From assembly GCF_019392335.1 (NCBI RefSeq), contig NZ_JAHXRQ010000020.1, positions 1 to 64,000 on the forward strand: 64,000 nucleotides of DNA, in the 5' to 3' direction. A program made the translations under genes and the position numbers. The notes beneath the pieces are model-generated. The model did not search any database. It was not told the DNA's origin and was given only the letters and a program-made list of their open reading frames with translations. The number at the start of each line of letters is the position of its first letter. Position 1 is the first letter of the stretch. The stretch comes from Mameliella sp. CS4 (GTDB lineage: Bacteria > Pseudomonadota > Alphaproteobacteria > Rhodobacterales > Rhodobacteraceae). This document shows positions 45,430 to 54,997 of the stretch, in pieces.

Positions 45430-46371
45430 TCAGCCCCGCGCGGCCTCGACGGCGGCGGCCACATCCGCCGGAGTGCCGATATTGCGCACCGCCGCGGGGC
45501 GGTGGATTCGGCGCACCATGCCTGACAGGGCCTTGCCCGCGCCGATTTCCCAGAACTCCTCGACCCCGTCCGCGACCATGCGGGCGACGGATTCGCGCCA
45601 GCGGACAGCGCCGCAGATCTGCGCCTCCAGCAGGGCGCGGATTTGGTCGGGGTCGCTCACCGGCGCCGCCTCGACGTTCGAAACCACCGGAACGACAGGC
45701 GCCTTGATCGTGACCTCGGCCAGCGCCTTGGCCATGTCCTCGGCGGCGGGTTGCATCAGGGCACAGTGGAAGGGGGCGGAGACGGGCAGCATGACGGCGC
45801 GCTTGGCGCCCGCGCCCTTGGCGATCTCGACCGCGCGTTCCACGGCCGCCTTCTGGCCCGAGATCACCACCTGGCCGGGATCGTTGTCATTGGCAGCCGC
45901 GACGACATCGCCCTGCGCGGCCTCTTCGGCCACCTTGCGCACCGCGTCGAGATCAAGCCCCAGCAGCGCGGCCATCGCGCCCTCGCCCACCGGAACGGCG
46001 GCCTGCATGGCCTGCCCGCGCTTGCGCAACAGCCGCGCCGCATCGGCAACGGTCAGCGCCCCGGCAGCGGTCAGTGCGGAGTATTCCCCCAGCGAGTGAC
46101 CGGCGACGAAGGCCGCCGCGTCGATGCCGACACCCTCGGCCTCCAGCGCGCGCATGGCGGCCATCGAGGTGGCCATCAGCGCCGGCTGGGCATTCTGGGT
46201 CAGGGTCAGGGTCTCGATCTCGCCCTCCCAGATCAACGAGGAGAGCTTTTCCCCCAGCGCCTCGTCGACCTCGTCGAAGACGGCGCGGGCCGCCGGATAG
46301 GCCTCGGCCAGGTCGCGACCCATGCCGATGGTCTGTGCCCCCTGCCCGGGAAAGATGAATGCGCGGCTCAT
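45430..46371 (-). CDS. fabD: malonyl-CoA:ACP transacylase
   Basis: A 313-residue FabD. The start AFIFPGQGAQTIGMGRDLAE, the nucleophile Ser in VAGHSLGEYSALTAAG, the carboxylate-binding Arg in LLRKRGQAMQ and the catalytic His in SAPFHCALMQPA are all present. First gene of the fab cluster. Confidence 0.97.
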   Translation of the reverse strand: MSRAFIFPGQGAQTIGMGRDLAEAYPAARAVFDEVDEALGEKLSSLIWEGEIETLTLTQNAQPALMATSMAAMRALEAEGVGIDAAAFVAGHSLGEYSALTAAGALTVADAARLLRKRGQAMQAAVPVGEGAMAALLGLDLDAVRKVAEEAAQGDVVAAANDNDPGQVVISGQKAAVERAVEIAKGAGAKRAVMLPVSAPFHCALMQPAAEDMAKALAEVTIKAPVVPVVSNVEAAPVSDPDQIRALLEAQICGAVRWRESVARMVADGVEEFWEIGAGKALSGMVRRIHRPAAVRNIGTPADVAAAVEAARG

Positions 46372-46465
46372 GCCCCTCTCCTCAACGTGAAATTCCGTCC
46401 GCCTGCCTTACTAGCCCGCGGAGGCTTGCGCAATCACCTGAGGGGGCGGGAATGGTCCGCCGGGG

Positions 46466-46708
46466 TCAGCGATCCTCGCCGCGCAGGCGCAGCGACATGC
46501 CAAGCGCCGCGCTCAGCATCAGGCAGGACAGGCCCAGCTTGAACGGCATCAGTATCGGCGCATCCAGACCCATCGGCATGATCCACATCAGATAGGCGAC
46601 CAGCGCCAGCGCGGACCCCCCGATCCGGCGCAACAGGCCCTCGGGCAGGCGCGGCAGGGAAACGCCGGACCCAAGCGTCAGCGAGGCATTGAAGTCTGTC
46701 AGGGCCAT
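46466..46708 (-). CDS. small membrane protein, unknown function
   Basis: An 80-residue protein with two predicted membrane segments (IGGSALALVAYLMWIMPMGL and LMPFKLGLSCLMLSAALGM), starting MALTDFNASLTLG. Similar short proteins accompany fab or ribosomal genes in roseobacters, but I cannot name a family. It diverges from rpsF. Confidence 0.6.
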   Translation of the reverse strand: MALTDFNASLTLGSGVSLPRLPEGLLRRIGGSALALVAYLMWIMPMGLDAPILMPFKLGLSCLMLSAALGMSLRLRGEDR

Positions 46709-46804
46709 GAGTATCGCTCCGGTTGTTGGTTAATGTCAGGTTAACCGTGAAATTGTGCCCGGAATGGGGCGCAACCGGGGTAATCCGGGGAACCGCGCGC
46801 CCTC

Positions 46805-46832
46805 TTGCGCCACGCGCCGATCCGTGTATACG
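46805..46832 (+). promoter_or_regulatory. candidate sigma70 promoter of rpsF-rpsR-rplI
   Basis: TTGCGC at 46805 and TATACG at 46827 are separated by 16 bases, leaving a leader of about 100 bases before rpsF. The leader may hold an S6:S18 control element, which I could not confirm. Confidence 0.35.
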
Positions 46833-46940
46833 GAGCGCTCTCTTCGCAACGACGTTTACCCGCGCAGTCTCTCGTGGGCAGGGCGCGAAGGGACCAGGCC
46901 CCTGCCCTATGAAATGCGCCATGATAGAAATGGAGTGCAC

Positions 46941-47303
46941 ATGCCGCTTTACGAGCATGTATTCATCTCGCGTCAGGATCTGTCCAACGCGCAGGCTGAA
47001 GGCCTTGTCGAACATTTCAGCACCGTCCTCGCGGACAACGGCGGCAAGGTCGTCGACAGCGAGTACTGGGGCGTCAAGACGATGGCCTACAAGATCAACA
47101 AGAACCGCAAGGGCCACTACGCCTTCCTCAAGACCGACGCCCCCGCGACGGCCATTCAGGAAATGGAACGCCTGATGCGCCTGCATGACGACGTGATGCG
47201 CGTGCTGACCATCAAGGTCGACGAACACCCCGAAGGCCCGTCGGTCCAGATGCAGAAACGCGACGAACGCAGCGACCGCCGCGAACGCCGGCCTCGCGAC
47301 TGA
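46941..47303 (+). CDS. rpsF: 30S ribosomal protein S6
   Basis: A 120-residue S6: MPLYEHVFISRQDLSNAQ, VDSEYWGVKTMAYKINKNRK and a basic tail (QKRDERSDRRERRPRD). It binds 16S rRNA together with S18. ATG 46941 is preceded by GGAG at 6 bases; the longer open frame to 46755 is noncoding. Confidence 0.97.
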   Translation: MPLYEHVFISRQDLSNAQAEGLVEHFSTVLADNGGKVVDSEYWGVKTMAYKINKNRKGHYAFLKTDAPATAIQEMERLMRLHDDVMRVLTIKVDEHPEGPSVQMQKRDERSDRRERRPRD

Positions 47304-47325
47304 CCTGAAGAAGAGGAGATAACCC

Positions 47326-47553
47326 ATGGCTGCAAAACCGTTTTTCCGCCGCCGCAAGGTCTGCCCCTTCTCGGGCGACAATGCACCCAAGATCGACTAC
47401 AAGGACACCCGTCTGCTGCAGCGCTACGTCAGCGAACGCGGCAAGATCGTCCCCAGCCGCATCACCGCCGTCTCGGCAAAGAAGCAGCGTGAACTGGCCC
47501 GCGCCATCAAGCGCGCCCGCTTCCTCGCCCTGCTGCCCTACGCTGTGAAGTAA
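47326..47553 (+). CDS. rpsR: 30S ribosomal protein S18
   Basis: A 75-residue S18: [20 protein letters not shown], then [18 protein letters not shown] and [26 protein letters not shown]-type ribosome binding site precedes it. Confidence 0.98.
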   Translation: MAAKPFFRRRKVCPFSGDNAPKIDYKDTRLLQRYVSERGKIVPSRITAVSAKKQRELARAIKRARFLALLPYAVK

Positions 47554-47565
47554 GGAGTCCGCATC

Positions 47566-48189
47566 ATGCAAGTCATCCTTCTCGAACGTGTGGCCAAGCT
47601 GGGCCAGATGGGCGACGTCGTCGACGTCAAGCCCGGTTTCGCACGTAACTACCTGCTGCTTCAGGGCAAGGCGCTGACCGCCTCGAAAGAGAACATCGCC
47701 CAGTTCGAAGAGCAGAAGGCTCAGCTCGAGGCGCGCAACCTCGAGTCCCGCAAAGAGGCCGAAGCCCTGGGCGAGCGTCTGGACGGACAGAGGTTCGTCG
47801 TGATTCGCTCGGCATCGGACGGCGGCAACCTCTACGGCTCCGTCACCACCCGTGACGCGTCGAACGTGGCCACCGAAAACGGCTTCTCGATCGACCGCAA
47901 GCAGGTGATCATCCGCCAGCCGATCAAGGAACTGGGCCTGCACGAGGTCGAGGTGCACCTGCACCCCGAGGTGATGGTCGTCATCACCCTGAACGTTGCA
48001 CGGTCGCCCGAAGAGGCCGAGCTGCAGGAAACAGGCAAGTCGATCCAGGACCTGGCCGCCGAGGAAGAGGCACAGGCCGAATTCGAGGTCAGCCAGCTGT
48101 TCGACGACATCGGCAGCGCCGCATCCGACGACGACGACGGCGATACAGGCCCGGCGCGTTCGGACGAGACCGACGAAGACGACGACTGA
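47566..48189 (+). CDS. rplI: 50S ribosomal protein L9 with long acidic tail
   Basis: A 207-residue L9. The conserved N-terminal domain ([37 protein letters not shown]) and C-terminal domain ([28 protein letters not shown]) fill about 150 residues. The remaining 55 residues are an Asp/Glu-rich extension ending in DETDEDDD, not found in E. coli L9 but usual in Rhodobacteraceae. Last gene of the operon, followed by a strong terminator. Confidence 0.96.
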   Translation: MQVILLERVAKLGQMGDVVDVKPGFARNYLLLQGKALTASKENIAQFEEQKAQLEARNLESRKEAEALGERLDGQRFVVIRSASDGGNLYGSVTTRDASNVATENGFSIDRKQVIIRQPIKELGLHEVEVHLHPEVMVVITLNVARSPEEAELQETGKSIQDLAAEEEAQAEFEVSQLFDDIGSAASDDDDGDTGPARSDETDEDDD

Positions 48190-48221
48190 TCCGGCACATT
48201 GCCGCAGAACAGACAATCAAG

Positions 48222-48251
48222 CCGCGCCGGATCTGTCCGGCGCGGTTTTTT
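48222..48251 (+). terminator. rho-independent terminator of the rpsF operon
   Basis: Nine-bp perfect stem CCGCGCCGG / CCGGCGCGG, 6-base loop, followed by TTTTTTC. Confidence 0.9.
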
Positions 48252-48288
48252 CATTTTTATCAGCGCCTTGCCGTATAGATACATATAA

Positions 48289-48317
48289 ACTTCACAAAAC
48301 CGTAACGCCCATTTCAC
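48289..48317 (+). promoter_or_regulatory. candidate Pho box upstream of phoX
   Basis: Three direct heptamers, ACTTCAC (48289), CCGTAAC (48300) and ATTTCAC (48311), repeat with an exact 11-base period, the spacing of PhoB-binding repeats (consensus CTGTCAC plus 4 bases). They match 4, 5 and 5 of 7 consensus positions. Location 87 bases before the phoX ATG is suitable. No clear -10 was seen. Confidence 0.45.
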
Positions 48318-48403
48318 GTTGCCGGATCACATCAGAACCTGTTGGAAGCCGCCGCGGACCGCAGGCGGCTATGCCAAGTTTGCAAGCTGATAAGAGGCCA
48401 GCC

Positions 48404-50284
48404 ATGAAGAAATCTGACATTGTCGATCTGTCCTGGGACGATTTCGACGAGATGCGCGATCCGCGCCCTGCCCAGACCGATTTTGATGCCGTTGTCGAAC
48501 GCGCCATCTCGCGCCGTGGTTTCCTGGGCGGTGCGCTGGCCTTTGGTTCGGGCGCTGCCGTCTTCGGCGCCGGTGTCCTGAGCTCGGCCACCTCGGCCCG
48601 CGCACAGGCCGCCGCCTTCGACTTCGAGCCGATCGACATCGCCACCGATTTCGACATCCACGTTCCCGCCGGTTACCAGTGGAAGCCGCTGGTACGCTGG
48701 GGCGATGCCCTGTGGTCCGAAGCCGACGGCGCCTATTCGCCGGAAACCGGTGTGCCCGCCGCGATGGCCGACAAGGTCTTTGGCGAGAACACCGACGGGA
48801 TGGAGCTCTTCTCCGTCGACGGCAAACAGGTCATCGCGGTGAACTCGGAACACGTGAACCCCAAGATCAACCTGCCCGCCGCCAGCGAAGGCATGCCCAA
48901 GAGCGCCGAGGAAGTGCAGCTTCTCAAGCACATGCAGGGCGTGACCGTGATGGAAGTGGCCGACAATGGCGACGGCTATGCCGTGGTCAAGGACAGCCCC
49001 TTCAACCGCCGCATTCACCATGACACCCAGATGGTTCTGGACGGCCCCGCCGCCGGGTCCGACCTGGTCAAGACCGGCGCCGACCCCGAGGGCATGTCCC
49101 CGCTGGGCACGATGAACAACTGTGGCTCGGGCCGCACGCTGTGGAACACCTACCTGACCTGCGAAGAAAACTTCAACGGCTACTTCGGTGCGACCGGCGA
49201 GTACGACGCGACCGAGGGCTTCGAGCGCTACGGCATCGGCGGCAGCGGCCGCTATGCCTATGAACAGTTCGACCCGCGCTACGACCTGTCGAAAGAGCCC
49301 AACGAACCCCACCGCCACGGCTGGGTGACGGAAATCGACCCCGCCGACCCGACCAGCACGCCGGTCAAGCACACCGCCCTGGGCCGTTTCAAGCACGAGA
49401 ACGCCGAGATGGTGCAGGCCGCCGATGGTCGGATCGTCGTCTACATGGGCGACGACGAGCGCGGCGAGTTCATGTACAAATACGTCTCGACCGGCACCTG
49501 GGCCGAAGGTGAGCCCACCGATGGCCTGCTGTCGGACGGCACGCTGTACGTTGCCAGGTTCAACGACGACCAGACCGGCGAGTGGCTGGCCCTGACCCCG
49601 GAAACCACCGGCATGCCGATCGAGGAGATCCTCGTCCACGCGCGCATCGCCGGGTCCAAGGTCGGCGCCACCACGATGGACCGCCCGGAATGGATCGCCG
49701 CGCACCCGTTGAAGGCCGAGGCCTATTGCGCCCTGACCAACAACAAGAACCGCGGCATCAAGCCCAACGCCGGCGGCGACGAAACCCCGGTTGGCGGCCC
49801 GAACCCGCGTGAGACCAACAACTACGGCCAGATCGTGCGCTGGACACCCGAAGGCGGCGACCACGGGGCGGACGGCTTTGCCTGGGATCTCTATGTCATG
49901 GCCGGCAACCCCGAGGTTTACGACAACGCCTACGGCGGGTCGGACAACGTCACCCCGGGCAACATGTTCAACTCGCCCGACGGCATGGCCTTTGACACCA
50001 AGGGCCTGCTCTGGATCCAGACCGACGGCAACTACAGCAACGAGGGTGACTTTGCCGGCATGGGCAACAACCAGATGCTGGTCGGCAACACGGACACCGG
50101 CGAGATCGCCCGCTTCCTGACCGCGCCCTACGGCGCCGAAGTGACCGGCCTGTGCTGGTCCGAGGACCGCAAGGTGGCCTTTGTCGGCATCCAGCACCCG
50201 GGCGGCTCGTGGCCGGACGGCGAAGGCAAGCCGCGCTCCTCGGTCATCGCCGTGTGGCGCGAAGACGGCGCGACCGTCGGCTGA
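48404..50284 (+). CDS. phoX: PhoX family Tat-exported alkaline phosphatase
   Basis: A 626-residue PhoX-family phosphatase (Ca/Fe enzyme hydrolysing phosphate monoesters in the periplasm). The Tat signal lies unusually far in: SRRGFLGGALAFGSG with the Arg pair at 37-38, after a charged cytoplasmic lead, and AXA-type cleavage near 67 (SARAQAA). Core motifs include MNNCGSGRTLWNTYLTCEEN (metal-site Cys and Glu), NEPHRHGWVTEIDP and AEAYCALTNN. It is monocistronic between two terminators, with a candidate Pho box upstream, implying control by phosphate starvation. Confidence 0.9.
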   Translation: MKKSDIVDLSWDDFDEMRDPRPAQTDFDAVVERAISRRGFLGGALAFGSGAAVFGAGVLSSATSARAQAAAFDFEPIDIATDFDIHVPAGYQWKPLVRWGDALWSEADGAYSPETGVPAAMADKVFGENTDGMELFSVDGKQVIAVNSEHVNPKINLPAASEGMPKSAEEVQLLKHMQGVTVMEVADNGDGYAVVKDSPFNRRIHHDTQMVLDGPAAGSDLVKTGADPEGMSPLGTMNNCGSGRTLWNTYLTCEENFNGYFGATGEYDATEGFERYGIGGSGRYAYEQFDPRYDLSKEPNEPHRHGWVTEIDPADPTSTPVKHTALGRFKHENAEMVQAADGRIVVYMGDDERGEFMYKYVSTGTWAEGEPTDGLLSDGTLYVARFNDDQTGEWLALTPETTGMPIEEILVHARIAGSKVGATTMDRPEWIAAHPLKAEAYCALTNNKNRGIKPNAGGDETPVGGPNPRETNNYGQIVRWTPEGGDHGADGFAWDLYVMAGNPEVYDNAYGGSDNVTPGNMFNSPDGMAFDTKGLLWIQTDGNYSNEGDFAGMGNNQMLVGNTDTGEIARFLTAPYGAEVTGLCWSEDRKVAFVGIQHPGGSWPDGEGKPRSSVIAVWREDGATVG

Positions 50285-50307
50285 TTTCCGGCCCTGAAGG
50301 ACAGAGA

Positions 50308-50338
50308 ACCGCGCGGGCCAGCCCCGCGCGGTTTTTTT
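50308..50338 (+). terminator. rho-independent terminator of phoX
   Basis: Ten-bp perfect stem ACCGCGCGGG / CCCGCGCGGT, 5-base loop, then TTTTTTT. Confidence 0.9.
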
Positions 50339-50412
50339 GTTGCCGCGCTCTGTGCATTTGCCCTGCCGCGCCTTGGCCCCTATGACTTGTCTCAACCTGA
50401 CAGGAGATACGC

Positions 50413-51834
50413 GTGACCCAAGACTACCCCGTCTATGGCCGGATCGACGGCCCCATCGTCATCATCGGCTTCGGCTCGATCGGCAAGGGCGTCTGGCCCC
50501 TGATCGAACGCCACTTCGACTATGACGCCGACAAGCTGACCGTGATCGAGCCGGACGCGGGCCAGGCCAACTTCCTGCGCCAGCACAAGCTGAACCACCT
50601 GCAGGTTGCCCTGACGCCCGAGAACTACCGCGAGGTGCTGGGCGGTCTGTTCCCGGAGGGCAAGGGCTTTTGCGTCAACCTCTCGGTCGATACCTCCTCG
50701 CTGGACATGATGAAATTCTGCCGCGAGATCGGGGTGCCCTATATCGACACGGTGGTCGAGCCCTGGGCAGGCTACTATTTCGGCACGACGGACAACGCCG
50801 CGCGCACCAACTATGCCCTGCGCCAAAAGATGCGGGACGAGAAGGCGCGCAACCCCGGCGGCACCACGGCGGTCAGCTGCTGCGGCGCCAACCCGGGCAT
50901 GGTCAGCTGGTTCGTCAAGGAAGCCCTGCTGACGCTGGCCAAGGACACGGGCCGCGAGGTGACGGCACCGACAGACCGCGACGGCTGGGCAAAGCTGATG
51001 ATGTCGCTGGGCGTCAAGGGCGTCCACATCGCCGAACGCGACACCCAGGCGCGCCGCCTGCCCCGGCCACGCAATGTCTTTGTCAACACCTGGTCGGTCG
51101 AGGGCTTCATTGCCGAGGGGTTCCAGCCCGCCGAGCTGGGCTGGGGCACGCATGAAACCTGGTTCCCCGAAAACGGCCACCGCCAGGACAGCGGCTGTCA
51201 GGCGGGGATCTGGCTGGAACGGCCCGGCGCCATCACCCGCGTCCATACCTGGTGCCCCACGCCGGGGCCGCAGTTCGGCTTTCTCGTGACCCATAACGAG
51301 GCGATCTCGATCTCGGACTACTACACCGTGGGCGAAGGCGCCCACCCCGAGTTCCGCCCGACCTGCCACTATGCCTATCACCCCTGTGACGACGCGGTGT
51401 TGTCGCTGCACGAAATGTTCGGCTCGGGCCACCAGCAGACCAAGCACCACATCCTGACCGAGGACGAGATCGTCGAGGGCATCGACGAGCTGGGCGTGCT
51501 GCTGTTCGGGCATGAGAAGAACGCGCTCTGGTACGGCTCACGCCTGTCCAACGAAGAGGCACGCGACCTTGCCCCCTACCAGAACAGCACCGGTTTGCAG
51601 GTAACATCTGCCGTGCTTGCGGGCATGGTCTGGGCGCTGGAAAACCCGAACGCCGGCATCGTCGAAACCGACGAGATGGACCACGCCCGCTGTCTAGAGG
51701 TGCAACGCCCCTACCTTGGCCCGGTCGAGGCGCATTACACCGACTGGACCCCGCTGCAGGACCGCTGGGAGCATTTCCCCGAGGACATCGACGAGAGCGA
51801 TCCCTGGTTGTTCCGGAACGTCCTGGCGACGTGA
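50413..51834 (+). CDS. hss: homospermidine synthase
   Basis: A 473-residue NAD-dependent homospermidine synthase, which joins two putrescines (or putrescine with spermidine). The start uses GTG 50413. The NAD fold begins GPIVIIGFGSIGKGVWPLIE; SCCGANPGMVSWFVKEALL and VNTWSVEGFIAEGFQPAELG are family signatures, and the length is standard. Substrate putrescine could be supplied by the agmatinase-family enzyme at 37.9 kb. Confidence 0.95.
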   Translation: MTQDYPVYGRIDGPIVIIGFGSIGKGVWPLIERHFDYDADKLTVIEPDAGQANFLRQHKLNHLQVALTPENYREVLGGLFPEGKGFCVNLSVDTSSLDMMKFCREIGVPYIDTVVEPWAGYYFGTTDNAARTNYALRQKMRDEKARNPGGTTAVSCCGANPGMVSWFVKEALLTLAKDTGREVTAPTDRDGWAKLMMSLGVKGVHIAERDTQARRLPRPRNVFVNTWSVEGFIAEGFQPAELGWGTHETWFPENGHRQDSGCQAGIWLERPGAITRVHTWCPTPGPQFGFLVTHNEAISISDYYTVGEGAHPEFRPTCHYAYHPCDDAVLSLHEMFGSGHQQTKHHILTEDEIVEGIDELGVLLFGHEKNALWYGSRLSNEEARDLAPYQNSTGLQVTSAVLAGMVWALENPNAGIVETDEMDHARCLEVQRPYLGPVEAHYTDWTPLQDRWEHFPEDIDESDPWLFRNVLAT

Positions 51835-51889
51835 GGGAGCGTCAGGATGGGTTTGCAAAACCCATCCTGTGGCGGCCTGCGCGTCTGGC

Positions 51890-52612
51890 TCAGCCCGGCA
51901 GCGTCGCAATGATCGGCGCGCGATCCGTGGCCACGACCGTATGCTCATATTGCACCGCCAAAGCGGGTGGCTGGCTGTAAAGGGTCCAGCCGTCCGCGCC
52001 TTCTGTCGCCATCATCCCGCCGTTGGACAAGAATGGCTCAATCGTCAGGACCAATCCCTTGTGGATGCGGCGCCTGTCCCCCCCCCGCGTCGGCCATGTG
52101 GCGATTTCATCCGGGTATTCGTGCAAGGTTCGGCCCACGCCATGACTGGCGAGGTTGCGGATCAACGTATAGCCGCGGGCCGAGGCAAAGCGGCCAATGG
52201 CCTTGCCGATACCCGCCAAGGGTCTGTCATGCCCCACTTGTGCAATCCCGATCTGCATGGCGCGCGTGCCATCCCGGCACAGCCGGTCAAGGGATGGTTT
52301 GACCGGCCTGACGCGAAAACTCGCCCCGGTATCCGCAAACAGGCCAGCCTTGGAAGCGGAGACATCAATGTTCACGAGATCCCCAGCCTCGATGACGCGG
52401 CCACCGGGAATGCCATGCGCAATCTCTTCATTGACGCTGATGCAGGTTGTCCCGGGGAACCCATAGGTCGATTTCGGCGCAGACTGCGCCCCCTCGCGGT
52501 CAAGTTCGGCGCGTCCGATCTCGTCCAGCTCATGCGTTGTCATCCCCGGCTCAATAGCCCTGGACATCACCCGCAGGGTATTCGCGACAATCCGGCCGAT
52601 CGATTTCAGCAC
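51890..52612 (-). CDS. map: type I methionine aminopeptidase (5' end apparently frame-shifted)
   Basis: Removes the initiator Met from new proteins. From GTG 52612 the protein has 240 residues with all catalytic positions: His66 (EEIAHGIPGG), Asp83 and Asp94 (VNIDV, LFADTGASF), His157 (SHGVGRTLHE), Glu192 (LTIEPF) and Glu223 (QYEHTVV). The expected start is missing: an ATG at 52631 with a good GGGAAGGGA ribosome binding site codes for MTITTR but is one base out of frame, 19 bases before the GTG. So the gene either starts at GTG with a short N-terminus or carries a frameshift. A second map elsewhere in the genome is possible. Confidence 0.85.
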   Translation of the reverse strand: MLKSIGRIVANTLRVMSRAIEPGMTTHELDEIGRAELDREGAQSAPKSTYGFPGTTCISVNEEIAHGIPGGRVIEAGDLVNIDVSASKAGLFADTGASFRVRPVKPSLDRLCRDGTRAMQIGIAQVGHDRPLAGIGKAIGRFASARGYTLIRNLASHGVGRTLHEYPDEIATWPTRGGDRRRIHKGLVLTIEPFLSNGGMMATEGADGWTLYSQPPALAVQYEHTVVATDRAPIIATLPG

Positions 52613-52715
52613 GTCGAGTTGTGATCGTCATGCGCGGTCCCTTCCCAAAAGCGTCGTTCCGGCAACAGGATAGCAGCCTGTCGCGGCAACGTTGCCTCGG
52701 CCTCTCTTCTCCAAC

Positions 52716-52744
52716 AAAAAAGCCGCCCCTCGGGGCGGCTTTTC
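52716..52744. terminator. bidirectional rho-independent terminator (tig side)
   Basis: AGCCGCCCC / GGGGCGGCT stem with A-run before and T-run after, so it works on either strand; it is 24 bases past the tig stop and separates tig from map. Confidence 0.85.
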
Positions 52745-52767
52745 CGTATCTCGAAAGAGGCTGACGA

Positions 52768-54093
52768 TCACTCGTCGTCCAGCTCCTCGACCGCCTTCTG
52801 CAGGTCGTCCTTGGTGATTTCTTTCTCGGTCACCTGGGCCTGTTCGACGATGTGGTCGACAACCTTGTCCTCGAAGAGCGGCGCGCGCAGCTGCTGCTGC
52901 ATCTGCGGGTTCTGGCGCACGTATTCAAAGAATTCACGCTCCTGGCCCGGGTACTGACGTGCCTGGTTCATGATCGCCTGGGTCATCTCGGCCTCGGAAA
53001 CCTCGACCTCGGCTTTCTGGCCCAGCTCGGCCAGCAGCAGGCCAAGGCGCACGCGGCGCTCGGCCAGCTTGGTGTGCTCCTCGGTGGTCTCGATCTCGGG
53101 GTGATCGTGGCCCTGAACGTCCGGGTTTTCCTCGTGCCACAGCTGGTGCGCGATCTGCTTGGCTTCGGCTTCGACCAGGGTCGGCGGCAGCTCGAAGGAG
53201 ACCAGTTCATCCAGCTTGTCCAGCAGGGCGCGCTTCATCACCTGGCGCGCGGCACCGGCATATTCGGCCTCCAGGCGCTCGCGGATCTGGGTCTTGAGGC
53301 TGTCGAGATCCTCGGCACCGAATTTCTGCGCCATCTCGTCGTTGATCTCGGCGGCCTTGGGGGCTTTGACGCCCTTGACGGTTACGTCAAAGACCGCGTC
53401 CTTGCCGGCCAGATGCTCGGCGCCGTATTCCTCGGGGAATTTCACCTCGACGGCTTTCTCGTCACCGACGGAGACACCCACCAGCTGCTCTTCGAAGCCG
53501 GGAATGAACGAGCCGGAGCCCAGCGCCAGCGGGTAATCCTCGGCGGCGCCGCCCTCGAAGGGTTCGCCATCGACCTTGCCGACAAAATCGATGACCACCT
53601 GGTCGCCGTCCTCGGCCGCGCCGTCCTTGTCCTCGAAATCCTGTGCCGAGGAGGCCAGCGATTCCAGCGCCTCGTCAACGGCCGCGTCGTCGGCCTTGAC
53701 CACCAGGCGTTCCAGCACGATGCCGGAGGCGTCGAATTCGGGCACTTCGGGCAGGGCTTCGTAGGTCATCTCGACCTGGATGTCGTCGCCCTCTTTCCAG
53801 TCCTCGTTGGTCATCTTGACCTCGGGCTGCAGCGCCGGACGATCGCCCGAGTCCTCGAAGTGCTGGTTCATGGCACCGTCGATGACTTCCTGCATGGTCT
53901 CGCCCAGCACGCGCTGGCCGAACTGCTTTTTCAGCAGCGGAAGCGGCACCTTGCCCTTGCGGAACCCCTTCATCTCGATGTCGGGCTGGGCTTCTTTCAG
54001 CTTTTCGGTGACTTTCTCGTCCAGCTCGGACGCCGTCACGGTGATGGCGTAGCCGCGCTTGAGGCCTTCGTTCAGCGTCTCGGTGACCTGCAT
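52768..54093 (-). CDS. tig: trigger factor
   Basis: A 441-residue ribosome-bound chaperone. N-terminal ribosome-binding domain with the signature GFRKGKVP at 43-50, a FKBP-type isomerase domain about 160-245 ([53 protein letters not shown]) and a helical C-terminal domain, ending acidic (AVEELDDE). ATG 54093 is the family start; the open frame to 54369 is not coding. Confidence 0.97.
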   Translation of the reverse strand: MQVTETLNEGLKRGYAITVTASELDEKVTEKLKEAQPDIEMKGFRKGKVPLPLLKKQFGQRVLGETMQEVIDGAMNQHFEDSGDRPALQPEVKMTNEDWKEGDDIQVEMTYEALPEVPEFDASGIVLERLVVKADDAAVDEALESLASSAQDFEDKDGAAEDGDQVVIDFVGKVDGEPFEGGAAEDYPLALGSGSFIPGFEEQLVGVSVGDEKAVEVKFPEEYGAEHLAGKDAVFDVTVKGVKAPKAAEINDEMAQKFGAEDLDSLKTQIRERLEAEYAGAARQVMKRALLDKLDELVSFELPPTLVEAEAKQIAHQLWHEENPDVQGHDHPEIETTEEHTKLAERRVRLGLLLAELGQKAEVEVSEAEMTQAIMNQARQYPGQEREFFEYVRQNPQMQQQLRAPLFEDKVVDHIVEQAQVTEKEITKDDLQKAVEELDDE

Positions 54094-54193
54094 GTCTCTT
54101 CCCTCGGAATTCAAGCGCCCCGGAAAACGGGGCGCGTCTGGTCGGCGAATTTGGCACCTTCTATTGCCCGTGGCGCCCGCGCGCAAGCCGCTT

Positions 54194-54919
54194 TCAGGCG
54201 CTTGTGCGCAGGGTTTCGGCCCGCATTCGCTGATAATGCGGCAAGGCGGCGTCATGCACCGCCGAAAGCTCCGGGGCCACGGCGGGCAACGCCCCCTCGG
54301 CCCCGGCAAAGCCGGTAGAGCGGTGGACAGCGTCGTACCAATGACTTGCCCAGACGCCGTCATCGGCATGACCGCCGGCGGGCCAGGCCAGCATCGCCGG
54401 ATCGAAGTCGAGGCCGATGGCCCCGCAGAGCGCCCGCAGCGCCGCCTCGGGCGCGCGGCGAATGTCGAAACTGTCGATCACCGCATAGCGCCACCCGCGC
54501 GCGCGCACCGCATCGAAGATCGCGCATTGCTGGGCAAAGCCGATGTCCGCAAGTGTCGGATTCTCACGCTTGGCGGCATAGCTGGCCAGCACCCGCGCCG
54601 GGTGGCGGATCAGGAAGACATGCGCGGCATCATCGGCCCAGTCCAGGCTGTCACCGTCCAGGTGGTGATGGGTCATCAGCTTGAGGTAGAAATGCGCCTG
54701 CCCGCCCGGCGCGGGCGCGGCGCAGCGCCGGGCGACCTCTACCGGGTCGGGAATGCCTGCCTGAACGATCTCTGCGCCCATCGGGTGCGCGATCCCCGTC
54801 CGCGTCAGGTACGCCGCGTAAAAGGGTTCGTCCCAGACGCCGCAATCGGGCCGGGCCCCAAAGGCATACATCATCGCGGTCGACAGGTTGCGCGGTCCGG
54901 ACCAGCAGGCGATGTTCAT
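54194..54919 (-). CDS. sulfotransferase-like P-loop protein
   Basis: A 241-residue protein of the sulfotransferase superfamily: [20 protein letters not shown] is the PAPS-binding P-loop-like start, [11 protein letters not shown] follows, and [18 protein letters not shown] is the second PAPS-binding segment. The family is small here and lacks close characterised relatives. It could sulfate or bind a small molecule; substrate unknown. Minus strand, between tig and the histidine kinase. Confidence 0.72.
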   Translation of the reverse strand: MNIACWSGPRNLSTAMMYAFGARPDCGVWDEPFYAAYLTRTGIAHPMGAEIVQAGIPDPVEVARRCAAPAPGGQAHFYLKLMTHHHLDGDSLDWADDAAHVFLIRHPARVLASYAAKRENPTLADIGFAQQCAIFDAVRARGWRYAVIDSFDIRRAPEAALRALCGAIGLDFDPAMLAWPAGGHADDGVWASHWYDAVHRSTGFAGAEGALPAVAPELSAVHDAALPHYQRMRAETLRTSA

Positions 54920-54997
54920 GGGCTATTGTCCCCGTCTTGGCTGTTGTGCGTCGCGCCTTTCTGCGCTGAAACCGCGCCCGCGTCGAGCCTTGCCGCG

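Noticed and set aside
46755-46940. N-terminal extension of rpsF
   Set aside because: Standard S6 start at 46941 with a ribosome binding site; the extension overlaps the likely promoter.
48332-50395. 687-residue minus-strand frame opposite phoX
   Set aside because: Antisense to phoX and crossing its terminator; no family resemblance.
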